A stretch of DNA of 7,798 nt from Candidatus Aegiribacteria sp. (GTDB taxonomy: Bacteria; Fermentibacterota; Fermentibacteria; Fermentibacterales; JCC-6). Each line of letters opens with the position of its first letter. Position 1 is the first letter of the stretch. Of this stretch, positions 1-6,071 are shown one piece after another. The position numbers were made by a program, and so were the translations under genes. Where the stretch lies: contig DAOWJX010000195.1 in NCBI GenBank assembly GCA_030640155.1, positions 1 to 7,798 on the forward strand. The letters are read 5' to 3'. Below the pieces are notes generated by a model that worked only from the letters and a program-made list of their open reading frames with translations, was not told the origin of the DNA and searched no databases.

Positions 1-75
1 AGGACCGCTAATTTAATTACACGCTGGTTTCTGTGGATTCCCACAGGACCGCTAATTTAATTACACGCTGGTTTC
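1..75. repeat. Two copies of a 31-bp direct repeat, period 44 bp, with an internal hairpin
   Basis: Positions 1-31 and 45-75 are identical over 31 bp (beginning AGGACCGCTAATTTAATT and ending ACGCTGGTTTC). The joint between the copies (31-46) reads CTGTGGATTCCCACAG, a perfect 6-bp inverted repeat around a 4-base loop. The first copy starts at the window edge, so the array may continue to the left. The second copy loses the TGTGGATTC tail and passes into unrelated AT-rich sequence. I do not recognise the family. It is a short intergenic tandem repeat, possibly related to REP elements. Confidence 0.85.
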
Positions 76-153
76 ATTTTGCTATTATCCTCGCTCCTTC
101 TTCTTTGGAACTCAAGATATATAAATGTGTATAACTGAATTGATGACAGCATC

Positions 154-243
154 GGGGACATGCAGGCTCTGCTGAGTATCCCCCAAAAGCAAGAAGCTCT
201 GCTACATGTCCTAAAAAGCATGAAGCTTTGCTGCATGTCCCCC
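154..243. repeat. REP-like repeat cluster A upstream of sppA
   Basis: The cluster opens with GGGGACATGCAG (154-165) and closes with CTGCATGTCCCC (231-242), a perfect 12-bp inverted pair. Inside are a decayed hairpin (154-183: stem arms 154-165 and 172-183, loop GCTCTG, with two mismatches and one G-T pair) and two direct repeats of 27 bp (185-211 and 214-240) differing at three positions. The same GGGGACATGCA core recurs at 3795-3951, so this is a dispersed family. Such GC-rich palindromic intergenic repeats are typical of REP/BIME elements mobilised by REP-associated tyrosine transposases; no such transposase is in the window, so that link is inference. The cluster ends 52 bp before the sppA start and probably lies in its leader. 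Confidence 0.85.
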
Positions 244-295
244 AATACAGCAAAGTTAATTACTTTATCCGGTTCTACAGAAGAAGGAGTAAGAG

Positions 296-2644
296 ATGAA
301 ACTGATCAGCTTTATATTTATACTGGTGCTGTTTTCCTCTGTCGCATCAGCAGCTGTAGCTCCGGGTCCCTCTGAGATATTTGAATGGGTGGCTTACCCT
401 GAAGTAGGCAATCCGGAATTGATCAATCCTGCAGGATACAATTTTATAAACAGCCTCCGACTGAGAATAGGCATGGCTGCTTCTGACAGCGCCTTTGAGG
501 GGTTTGACCGTTTATCCATAGCATTTCCTGGAGCAGGTTTCTCGGGATGGTGGAATGATGATTACGATATGCGACGATTCACTCTATCGAGCGGAATGTA
601 CCTGTTTGATCAGATAGCATCCATTGGTGTCGGTTACACCTGGTTCGATCCAACTGTTAAAGGAAATCAATGGTCCGGAAAACAATTCTTTACGTTCGGC
701 GTGACAATTCGACCTGTTGAATGGTTCAGTTTCGGGATGGTCCGGCGGGGGGGAGTCGATCTCCCCGGTGATGATGATGTAGAAGCTGTATACAGAGCCG
801 GATTTGCAGTCAGACCTTTTGGAAACCGGCTTACACTGGTTACCGATTTTGAAACCGAGAGAGAGTTTGATAACAGCCGATTTTCCGGGGGAGTTGAATT
901 CAGCCCTATGGACGGCCTGACTATTCGCGCTGAAGCGGGTAGTAATCATCTCAGTCTAGGACTTGAAGCCGGATTCGGGACAACATCCTTTGCCTGTGGG
1001 GCAACAACAGACGAGAATTACTCTTACACCGGTTCCAGGAGCGATTTTACCTTCTCATCTGAGCCTGGCCATAATCTGCTCACTCCTTCCGGCAGGTTCG
1101 TTCGTTTTGAAATTGAGGATATGGATGAGCTTCAGCAGAGACCTTTCCTCAGCGGAGTTCAGCCCTGCTATACCGAGACAGTTCTTCTGCTCGACAGAAT
1201 TGCTTCTGACAATTCCGTATCCGGAGTGATAGTGGATATAAGAGGACCTGTTGCTTCTCTTGCTCAGGCTGAAGAGATCCGCGCTCTTCTCAGCAGAATA
1301 GTGAGATCAGGTAAAAAGGTTTATGTCTTCCTGGAAAACGGCAGTAACGCTGAGTATTATGTTGCGTCATGTGCAAGCAGAATCTGGATGCATCCATCCG
1401 GATCAATTTCGTTCCTCGGTCTTTCCGCAGAAGCTTTCTTCGCGAGAGATTTTCTTGACCGTATCGGCATTTACCCCGATCTGGTACATATAGGTGAATA
1501 CAAGAGCGCAAGTGATATGCTGACAAGATCTGACATGTCCGATGCCCAGAGACGGGCCATGACAAGCCTGCTGGAATCGCTGCAGATGGAATTAATAGCA
1601 GGTGTGGCTAATGGACGGGGCCTGGAACCGGCTCAGCTTCGTTCGATAATGGACACAGGTCCCTATACGGCGCAGAGAGCGGTTGCCTACGGCATGGTTG
1701 ACGGGGTCTCCTTCCAGGATGAGGTTGAAAGGCTGGCAACAGAGGATTTCGGAAGGCATTTCACAGCAGTTTCCCTTGAAGAGTACGCTTCTTCCATACC
1801 TGAATACAAAGCCTGGGGACAGGACAGCCACATCGCAGTTGTTGTCGCCACCGGATACATCTGGACGGGGTCCAGCGGATCATCATTCCCATTTGGAAGA
1901 ACTATGGGAAGCGAATCGATCTGTGATGCTCTCCAGACTGCCGCATCGCAGTCCGGAGTGAAGGCCATCGTACTGAGGATAGATTCTCCGGGCGGTGACG
2001 CTCTCGCCAGTAATGATATGCATCATGCAGTAGAAAGAATCATTCAGGAAATTCCGGTGATAGTATCCATGGGTGGTGTTGCCGCATCCGGAGGTTACTA
2101 TATGGCCTGTGGAGCAGACAGGATATTCGCTGACAGAATGACGATAACAGGCTCTATCGGGATAATAACCGGCAAGTTTTCATTTGGAGAACTTATAGAT
2201 AATCTCGGCATCAATATTGAAGAAGTATCAACAGGTTCAATGGCGTCAATGTCCAGTGTCTTCCGCCCGTATACTGATGTGGAACGCAGCAGGGTCTTCG
2301 ACCTGATGGAGGATGGGTATAACTGCTTTGTTGAAACAGTGGCTTCAGGCAGGGGGATGACCTTCGAGGAAGTTGATTCCATCGCTCAGGGCAGAGTCTG
2401 GTCCGGAATCGACGGAGTCGAGATAGGAATTGTGGATGAGATCGGCGGGGTGGTTGATGCTGTTCATTACGCAGCTGAAATATCAGGAATGGATTCGGAT
2501 GGAGACCTCCGTGTACGGATATATCCGACTCCTTCTTTCCCCGGTTTAATTGAAATGCCCGGTTTCGGAATTACATCCGGAATTCTGGATTTATTCAATC
2601 CGGAGCAGATTCTTTATCTCATGCAGCCGATTTTCATAGACTAA
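296..2644 (+). CDS. sppA: SppA-type signal peptide peptidase (S49, two protease domains) with N-terminal beta-rich, outer-membrane-like region
   Basis: A 782-residue S49 serine protease of the long SppA type, whose family degrades cleaved signal peptides and other envelope peptides with a Ser/Lys dyad. Residues 1-19 form a signal peptide ending in ASA. Residues about 20-245 are strand-rich, with alternating hydrophobic residues and tight turns such as RPVEW, RPFGN and SPMDG, as in outer-membrane barrels. The first S49 repeat runs from about 267 to 490 and carries the expected lysine in EYKSASD (K403). The second runs from about 512 to 730, with RIDSPGG (561-567) and the nucleophile in AASGGYY (S598). 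The 195-residue Lys-Ser spacing is close to that of E. coli SppA (K209/S409). The E. coli enzyme has a transmembrane anchor instead of a cleavable signal plus beta region, so location in the outer membrane is inferred. The start is supported by AAGGAG at 284-289. No terminator is evident after the stop. Confidence 0.93.
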   Translation: MKLISFIFILVLFSSVASAAVAPGPSEIFEWVAYPEVGNPELINPAGYNFINSLRLRIGMAASDSAFEGFDRLSIAFPGAGFSGWWNDDYDMRRFTLSSGMYLFDQIASIGVGYTWFDPTVKGNQWSGKQFFTFGVTIRPVEWFSFGMVRRGGVDLPGDDDVEAVYRAGFAVRPFGNRLTLVTDFETEREFDNSRFSGGVEFSPMDGLTIRAEAGSNHLSLGLEAGFGTTSFACGATTDENYSYTGSRSDFTFSSEPGHNLLTPSGRFVRFEIEDMDELQQRPFLSGVQPCYTETVLLLDRIASDNSVSGVIVDIRGPVASLAQAEEIRALLSRIVRSGKKVYVFLENGSNAEYYVASCASRIWMHPSGSISFLGLSAEAFFARDFLDRIGIYPDLVHIGEYKSASDMLTRSDMSDAQRRAMTSLLESLQMELIAGVANGRGLEPAQLRSIMDTGPYTAQRAVAYGMVDGVSFQDEVERLATEDFGRHFTAVSLEEYASSIPEYKAWGQDSHIAVVVATGYIWTGSSGSSFPFGRTMGSESICDALQTAASQSGVKAIVLRIDSPGGDALASNDMHHAVERIIQEIPVIVSMGGVAASGGYYMACGADRIFADRMTITGSIGIITGKFSFGELIDNLGINIEEVSTGSMASMSSVFRPYTDVERSRVFDLMEDGYNCFVETVASGRGMTFEEVDSIAQGRVWSGIDGVEIGIVDEIGGVVDAVHYAAEISGMDSDGDLRVRIYPTPSFPGLIEMPGFGITSGILDLFNPEQILYLMQPIFID

Positions 2645-2679
2645 CCTTCATTCGCGGTGAGAAATGATAGGCGCTTAAC

Positions 2680-2707
2680 GTCAACCGAATTGATATGACA
2701 GGTTGAC
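2680..2707 (+). promoter_or_regulatory. Candidate BirA (biotin) operator upstream of birA
   Basis: GTCAACC (2680-2686) and GGTTGAC (2701-2707) form a perfect 7-bp inverted repeat with a 14-base spacer. Bacterial BirA operators, as I recall them, have arms TTGTAAACC and GGTTTACAA separated by about 14-16 bases. Here the right arm GGTTGACAA (2701-2709) matches 8 of 9 and the left arm ACGTCAACC (2678-2686) matches 6 of 9. The site lies 90 bp before the start of birA, whose product has the DNA-binding domain. Seen: the palindrome and spacing. Inferred: binding by BirA and autoregulation. Confidence 0.5.
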
Positions 2708-2731
2708 AATTCAGAGCCGAATTCTCATTGT
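2703..2731 (+). promoter_or_regulatory. Possible birA promoter (consensus -35, weak -10)
   Basis: TTGACA at 2703-2708 is a perfect -35 hexamer. With a 17-base spacer the -10 would be CATTGT (2726-2731), which keeps the A at position 2 and T at position 6 but is otherwise poor. The -35 box overlaps the right arm of the candidate BirA operator, the usual arrangement for repression. The weak -10 makes the exact start uncertain. Confidence 0.35.
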
Positions 2732-2763
2732 TCAAGCGATTTTTTATCTTTCTGGATATCTTC

Positions 2764-2777
2764 CTGGTTATAACCAG
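2764..2777. promoter_or_regulatory. Perfect 14-bp palindrome in the birA leader
   Basis: CTGGTTATAACCAG is perfectly self-complementary, with no spacer, and its end lies 20 bp before the birA ATG. It could be a binding site for a dimeric regulator. Without a loop it is a poor RNA hairpin, and it is not followed by a T tract, so it is not a terminator. No regulator is assigned. Confidence 0.4.
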
Positions 2778-2797
2778 ATTTGCATGGGGTAGTAACA

Positions 2798-3811
2798 ATG
2801 GATAAAGTCTCGAGCAGAATTCTCGAAATGCTCAGATCGAACACAGGTTATATTTCAGGTCAGCAGATATCTACGGAATTCAGGATTACCCGGGCTGCAA
2901 TCTGGAAGCATATTAGAGATCTGCGGAAAACAGGATACATAATAGATGCTATTCCCAACAAGGGCTATCATCTTGCTTCATCTCCCGATATCCTTTTTGA
3001 GGAGGAGATTCACTGCCTTCTCAGCGCCAGGACTATAGGAGAGACAGTTATTTTCCACAGGGAAATAGATTCCACCAACAGCGTTGCCATGCTTCTTGCT
3101 TCCGATGGAGCGCCTCATGGGACAGTGGTTACATCCGATTCCCAGACCAGCGGACGCGGAAGGCGGGGTAGAGAATGGTTCTCTCCTCCCGGGTGTAATC
3201 TCTACATGTCTGTTATTCTCCGTCCATCTGTTTCACCTGCGGAAGCTTCACAAATCCCGGTAATCTCAGTCTTAGCTGTAATCAGAGTTCTGGAACATTT
3301 GAATACAGGTCTTCCTTTTCAGATCAAGTGGCCCAACGATATTCTATGCCGCGGGAAGAAAGTGTGCGGAATACTCTGTGAAATGAAGTCCGACATGGAT
3401 CAGGTCTATCATGTAGTTGTGGGAGTCGGTATTAATGTTAATGTGACATCTATGGATCCATGCATTTCCGATATCGCTACATCTCTGAAACTGGAAACGA
3501 ATCAGGACTACTCCAGAATACAGCTTTCCGCATCTCTGCTGGAAGAATTGGAGGAGATTTACCTGGAATGGTTGCAGGAACGGAATTTGAAGAGATATTT
3601 AGAAGAGTGGGAAAGATACTCGCTCCTGATTGGCAGGAATGTAAAAATAGAAACCCCATCAGAAACAATTGCCGGTATTGCCACAGGACTGTCAAATAAC
3701 GGATCCCTCATATTGAGACTTCCCTCCGGCGCTATCCGTGAAGTCTATGCCGGAGATGCTCATATAGCGAACCACAATTCCAAGCCCCATATGAGGGGAC
3801 ATGCACTCTGA
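2798..3811 (+). CDS. birA: Bifunctional biotin--[acetyl-CoA-carboxylase] ligase / biotin repressor BirA
   Basis: A 337-residue BirA, close to the usual length of about 320. The enzyme makes biotinyl-AMP and transfers biotin to a lysine of carrier proteins such as AccB; forms with an N-terminal DNA-binding domain also repress biotin genes. Residues 1-60 are a winged helix-turn-helix, with the helices around 20-45 and a wing at IPNKGYHL. The catalytic domain shows STNS (92-95), the adenylate loop GRGRRGR (119-125), KWPNDI (177-182), KKVCGIL with the likely catalytic K188, and VGVGINVN (208-215). The C-terminal SH3-like domain starts near 275. ATG at 2798 is preferred over an in-frame TTG at 2780, since the homologous region begins with MDKVSSRIL; the Shine-Dalgarno is only a weak GGGG (2786-2789 region). 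The last residues (RGHAL) and the TGA are read from a REP-like repeat, so the natural C-terminus was probably altered by the insertion. No biotin synthesis or carboxylase gene lies nearby. Confidence 0.95.
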   Translation: MDKVSSRILEMLRSNTGYISGQQISTEFRITRAAIWKHIRDLRKTGYIIDAIPNKGYHLASSPDILFEEEIHCLLSARTIGETVIFHREIDSTNSVAMLLASDGAPHGTVVTSDSQTSGRGRRGREWFSPPGCNLYMSVILRPSVSPAEASQIPVISVLAVIRVLEHLNTGLPFQIKWPNDILCRGKKVCGILCEMKSDMDQVYHVVVGVGINVNVTSMDPCISDIATSLKLETNQDYSRIQLSASLLEELEEIYLEWLQERNLKRYLEEWERYSLLIGRNVKIETPSETIAGIATGLSNNGSLILRLPSGAIREVYAGDAHIANHNSKPHMRGHAL

Positions 3812-3951
3812 AAAAGCTATCCGGGGACATGCACTCTGAAAAAGCGAACGGGGACATCCACTCTATGGTGGGTGTCCCCTAAAAACAAGTCGCTCTGGTG
3901 CGTGTCCCAAACAAAACACCCGGGGACATGCACGCTCTGGTGCGTGTCCCC
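3795..3951. repeat. REP-like repeat cluster B between convergent genes
   Basis: Two 23-bp direct repeats beginning GGGGACATGCACTCTG lie at 3795-3817 and 3823-3845. They are followed by a hairpin at 3850-3879 (12-bp arms, loop TCTATG), an isolated right half at 3891-3908, and a hairpin at 3922-3951 (12-bp arms, loop GCTCTG). The two hairpins differ by a compensated pair: C3858-G3871 in one is G3930-C3943 in the other. Both keep the same T-G wobble (3857/3872 and 3929/3944). The left edge overlaps the last 17 bases of birA. The rest fills the gap before the minus-strand gene at 4014, a typical REP/BIME site between convergent genes. It shares its core with cluster A at 154-243. Confidence 0.88.
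3909..3951 (-). terminator. Possible terminator of the minus-strand operon formed by a REP hairpin
   Basis: Read on the minus strand, the hairpin 3951-3922 (GGGGACACGCAC paired with GTGCATGTCCCC, one mismatch on this strand) is followed by GGGTGTTTTGTTT (3921-3909). It is the first strong GC-rich hairpin after the TAA at 4014-4016. The T tract is interrupted and begins after three Gs, so efficiency is uncertain. On the plus strand no T tract follows, so it would not obviously terminate birA. Confidence 0.35.
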
Positions 3952-3957
3952 TTCATA

Positions 3958-3983
3958 GAATGTTTTGCAGTACTAAGACATTC
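3958..3983 (+). other. Short stem-loop in the convergent gap
   Basis: GAATGTTTTG (3958-3967) can pair with TAAGACATTC (3974-3983) around the loop CAGTAC. This gives eight Watson-Crick pairs and two G-U pairs in a plus-strand RNA. The wobbles become mismatches on the minus strand. The following bases, CCTGTTTAAG, are only weakly T-rich. It may help end transcripts coming from birA, or it may be chance. Confidence 0.25.
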
Positions 3984-4013
3984 CCTGTTTAAGAATATAC
4001 CGACCTGATGAAG

Positions 4014-4349
4014 TTACTTTGTATCCGTACTCAGGAACTTTCCGAAGAGCCAGGCCAGTGGGATCCAGAGAATGAATACGCCTATAAAGAATGGCAGGGC
4101 ATGATCAATCTCAAGCTCGCTTGCATGGAGACAGACAATTCCCGCGATGCTCCAGCCTACCAAAAGCAAACCCATTATTACGTTTCCCATTTCACGCATT
4201 CCCCGCGCGAATGAAGCGAGTCCTACTGCGGTGAAGAAAGACGGCCACCATTTTCCGACTGATACTCCCAGACCCCAGAGCAGGAAGAGTATCCCGACTC
4301 CTCCGAAAATAAATGCGAAAATAACGATACCCCTGCTCTTTCCATTCAT
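4014..4349 (-). CDS. Small integral membrane protein, four predicted helices, LiaI/LiaF-like TM region
   Basis: A 111-residue protein with hydrophobic stretches at about 8-28, 34-48, 56-75 and 85-103, so probably four membrane helices. The pattern of a Gly-rich helix (FGGVGILFLLWGLG), then WWPSFFTAVGLASFARG, resembles the transmembrane region of LiaI/LiaF-like and DUF5668 proteins; this is recognition by pattern only. I chose ATG at 4349 rather than an in-frame TTG at 4367. A GGGGGAG Shine-Dalgarno (4362-4356), embedded in the end of the upstream gene, sits correctly before it. One base separates it from the preceding stop, so it is very likely co-transcribed with the lipoprotein and DUF1015 genes. 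Function unknown; a cytoplasmic-membrane sensor or stress role would be a guess. Confidence 0.75.
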   Translation of the reverse strand: MNGKSRGIVIFAFIFGGVGILFLLWGLGVSVGKWWPSFFTAVGLASFARGMREMGNVIMGLLLVGWSIAGIVCLHASELEIDHALPFFIGVFILWIPLAWLFGKFLSTDTK

Positions 4350-4350
4350 A

Positions 4351-4836
4351 CTACTCTCCCCCTTCAAACGGTGGAGACAGGCTGGTCAGGTCTATCAGCC
4401 AGCTCTCTCCGAATTTTCTGACGATAACCTCCTGGAGGCCATCATCTATTCTGACGACAACTACACAGACCAGACTGTCAGGATAATTGACAGACTTTAT
4501 GCTGGTACTGAGATTATGTGCATCTGAAGAACTGGTGACCATCCTCGCGAACAGATCTTCGCCAGTAAGGTTCTGGAATTCTTCTTCCGTCATGTCGCCC
4601 GCAAGCCTGCATGCAGCTTCCTGGGATTCAGTCCAGCCGAATTCATGAAGGATTACAGCGGTTGAATCGTACCATTGCCGGCTTTCCGGTGTTATGAGGG
4701 ACCAGGCTTCAGCATAGCTGGAATCGGCAATAGCCGTAGCAAATGATTTTACAGTAACGGAAGCACCATTGTCATCCCCGCATGCAATCAAAACGGCAAG
4801 AAAGAAAATGGAAACAGTGAAGATCTTTCTCTTCAC
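4351..4836 (-). CDS. Lipoprotein with NTF2/DUF4878-like domain
   Basis: A 161-residue exported lipoprotein: basic MKRK start, hydrophobic core, and lipobox L16-I17-A18-C19 followed by GDDNG. The mature part opens with ASVTVKSFATAIADSSYAEAW, then a residue run around SLITPESRQWY. This is the typical opening of small NTF2-fold/DUF4878-type lipoproteins, in which a helical pair introduces a curved sheet. Strands follow at about 113-132 and 134-150, ending in a tryptophan-containing strand (ESWLIDL). The start codon is GTG at 4836-4834; it overlaps the TGA of the DUF1015 gene in the sequence GTGA, which suggests translational coupling. There is no strong separate Shine-Dalgarno. The ligand and role are unknown; it probably sits in the periplasm, attached to a membrane. 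Confidence 0.8.
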   Translation of the reverse strand: MKRKIFTVSIFFLAVLIACGDDNGASVTVKSFATAIADSSYAEAWSLITPESRQWYDSTAVILHEFGWTESQEAACRLAGDMTEEEFQNLTGEDLFARMVTSSSDAHNLSTSIKSVNYPDSLVCVVVVRIDDGLQEVIVRKFGESWLIDLTSLSPPFEGGE

Positions 4837-6071
4837 AATACGTGCACCACCATTCCACTTCGAAGTTTAGGCTCGAACCAGGTTGATTTGGGAGGCATGA
4901 CATTACCGCTGTCAGCCACATTGATGAGTTGATCAATTGATGTCGGGAATAGAGAGAAGGCCACGGAATACTTCCCGGAATTCACCAGTCTCTCCAGCTC
5001 TTCTGTTCCACGGATTCCCCCAACGAATTTGATCCTATCACTGATTCGCGGGTCATCGATTCCAAGAACAGGATTCAGGAGATTTTCCTGGAGAATACTG
5101 GCGTCAAGGCTTTTTACAGGATCGTCTACCGGGAAACTGCCCTTCCTTGGTTCAAGGTTGTACCATTTGCTGCCAAGGTACATGGAGTACATGAGATTCT
5201 GGCTCGGTGAAGTATCCGAACTCTCTGATACAGTAAATTTCTCTTTTACTCTGTCAATGAATTCATCCACTGTATTCCCATTCAGATCAGTAACAACTCT
5301 GTTGTACGGCAGGATTTTCATCTGACTCTTCGGGAATATCACGGCGAGGAAGTAATTGTATTCCTCATTGCCTGTATGCCTACTGTTGTTGTTCTGTCTT
5401 TTCTCCGCGATGATTGTCCCCGCGGCGCTTCTGTGATGTCCATCTGCGACGTAAAGGGAGGGTATCCTGGAAAAGATATTCTCAATCATTTCGATATCTT
5501 CATCATCATTGACAAGCCAGAGAGTATGCCTGATGCCGTCCGGAGCTGTGAAATCGTATTCGGGATCAGTTATATCACATATTCGATCCTGCAATGAGTC
5601 AAGTTCAGGAACATCGGGATAGGTAAGGAAAACCGGTCCACACTGGGCGTTCTGGGTTTCTATATGCCGGACCCTGTCCTCTTCCTTTACTTTTCTCGTG
5701 AACTCATGCTTCTTGATGAGATTGTTCCGATAGTCCTGAGCGGAAACGGTTGCAACAAGACCAACCTGCGAATGATCACCCATGATCTGACGGTAAAAGT
5801 AAAATATGGGCAGTTCTTCCTGAATCATCGCTCCATTTTCCATTAACCGACGAAGATTTCTGGCACCCTGTTCGTATACAGATCTGTCGTAAAGGTCGAT
5901 AGACGGTTCAAGATCAACTTCCGGTTTTACAACTCTAAGGAAGCTTAGAGGATTTTCTTTAACAAGTTCACGCGCTTCGTCAGAATCGAGTACATCGTAA
6001 GGGCGAGAAGCGATCTTCTCAGCAAGTTCTTTTGCCGGGCGAAGCCCGTGAAACGGTCTGACTTTAACCAT
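4833..6071 (-). CDS. DUF1015 family protein (COG4198) with ParB/Srx-like DGHHR motif
   Basis: A 412-residue cytoplasmic protein matching the full length of the DUF1015/COG4198 family. Family landmarks in order: N-terminal VKVRPFHGLRP with ASRPYDVL (21-28), KKHEFTR (120-126) followed by KEEDRVRH, ADGHHRSAA (209-217), and the C-terminal block MPPKSTWFEPKL (392-403). The DGHHR block resembles the nucleotide-handling motif of the ParB/sulfiredoxin superfamily, which includes the free-serine kinases SerK and SbnI. A small-molecule kinase role is therefore a hypothesis, not a demonstrated function. The reading frame is open back to 6200, but I start at the ATG at 6071 because family similarity begins there and GGAGG sits 5 bases upstream. 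It is the first gene of a three-gene minus-strand unit. No serine-biosynthesis gene is present to support the kinase idea. Confidence 0.92.
   Translation of the reverse strand: MVKVRPFHGLRPAKELAEKIASRPYDVLDSDEARELVKENPLSFLRVVKPEVDLEPSIDLYDRSVYEQGARNLRRLMENGAMIQEELPIFYFYRQIMGDHSQVGLVATVSAQDYRNNLIKKHEFTRKVKEEDRVRHIETQNAQCGPVFLTYPDVPELDSLQDRICDITDPEYDFTAPDGIRHTLWLVNDDEDIEMIENIFSRIPSLYVADGHHRSAAGTIIAEKRQNNNSRHTGNEEYNYFLAVIFPKSQMKILPYNRVVTDLNGNTVDEFIDRVKEKFTVSESSDTSPSQNLMYSMYLGSKWYNLEPRKGSFPVDDPVKSLDASILQENLLNPVLGIDDPRISDRIKFVGGIRGTEELERLVNSGKYSVAFSLFPTSIDQLINVADSGNVMPPKSTWFEPKLRSGMVVHVL

Noticed and set aside
1..75. Possible CRISPR array end (identical 31-bp repeats)
   Set aside because: The interval between repeats is only 13 bp and is itself part of a palindrome (CTGTGGATTCCCACAG), so there are no unique spacers, and no cas gene is present.
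105..135. TTGGAA and TATAAC as an sppA promoter
   Set aside because: The 19-base spacing is long, both boxes are imperfect, and AT-rich sequence here offers several equally good alternatives.
160..375. Small plus-strand reading frame through REP cluster A
   Set aside because: It is made of repeat sequence and then runs out of frame into sppA; no independent Shine-Dalgarno or protein-like composition.
2680..2707. Inverted repeat after sppA as a transcription terminator
   Set aside because: The stem is only 7 bp with a 14-base loop and no T tract follows; the arms fit an operator better.
4008..4527. Plus-strand reading frames opposite the membrane protein and lipoprotein genes
   Set aside because: They are antisense shadows; the minus-strand frames have signal sequence, lipobox, membrane helices, Shine-Dalgarno sites and coupled starts and stops.
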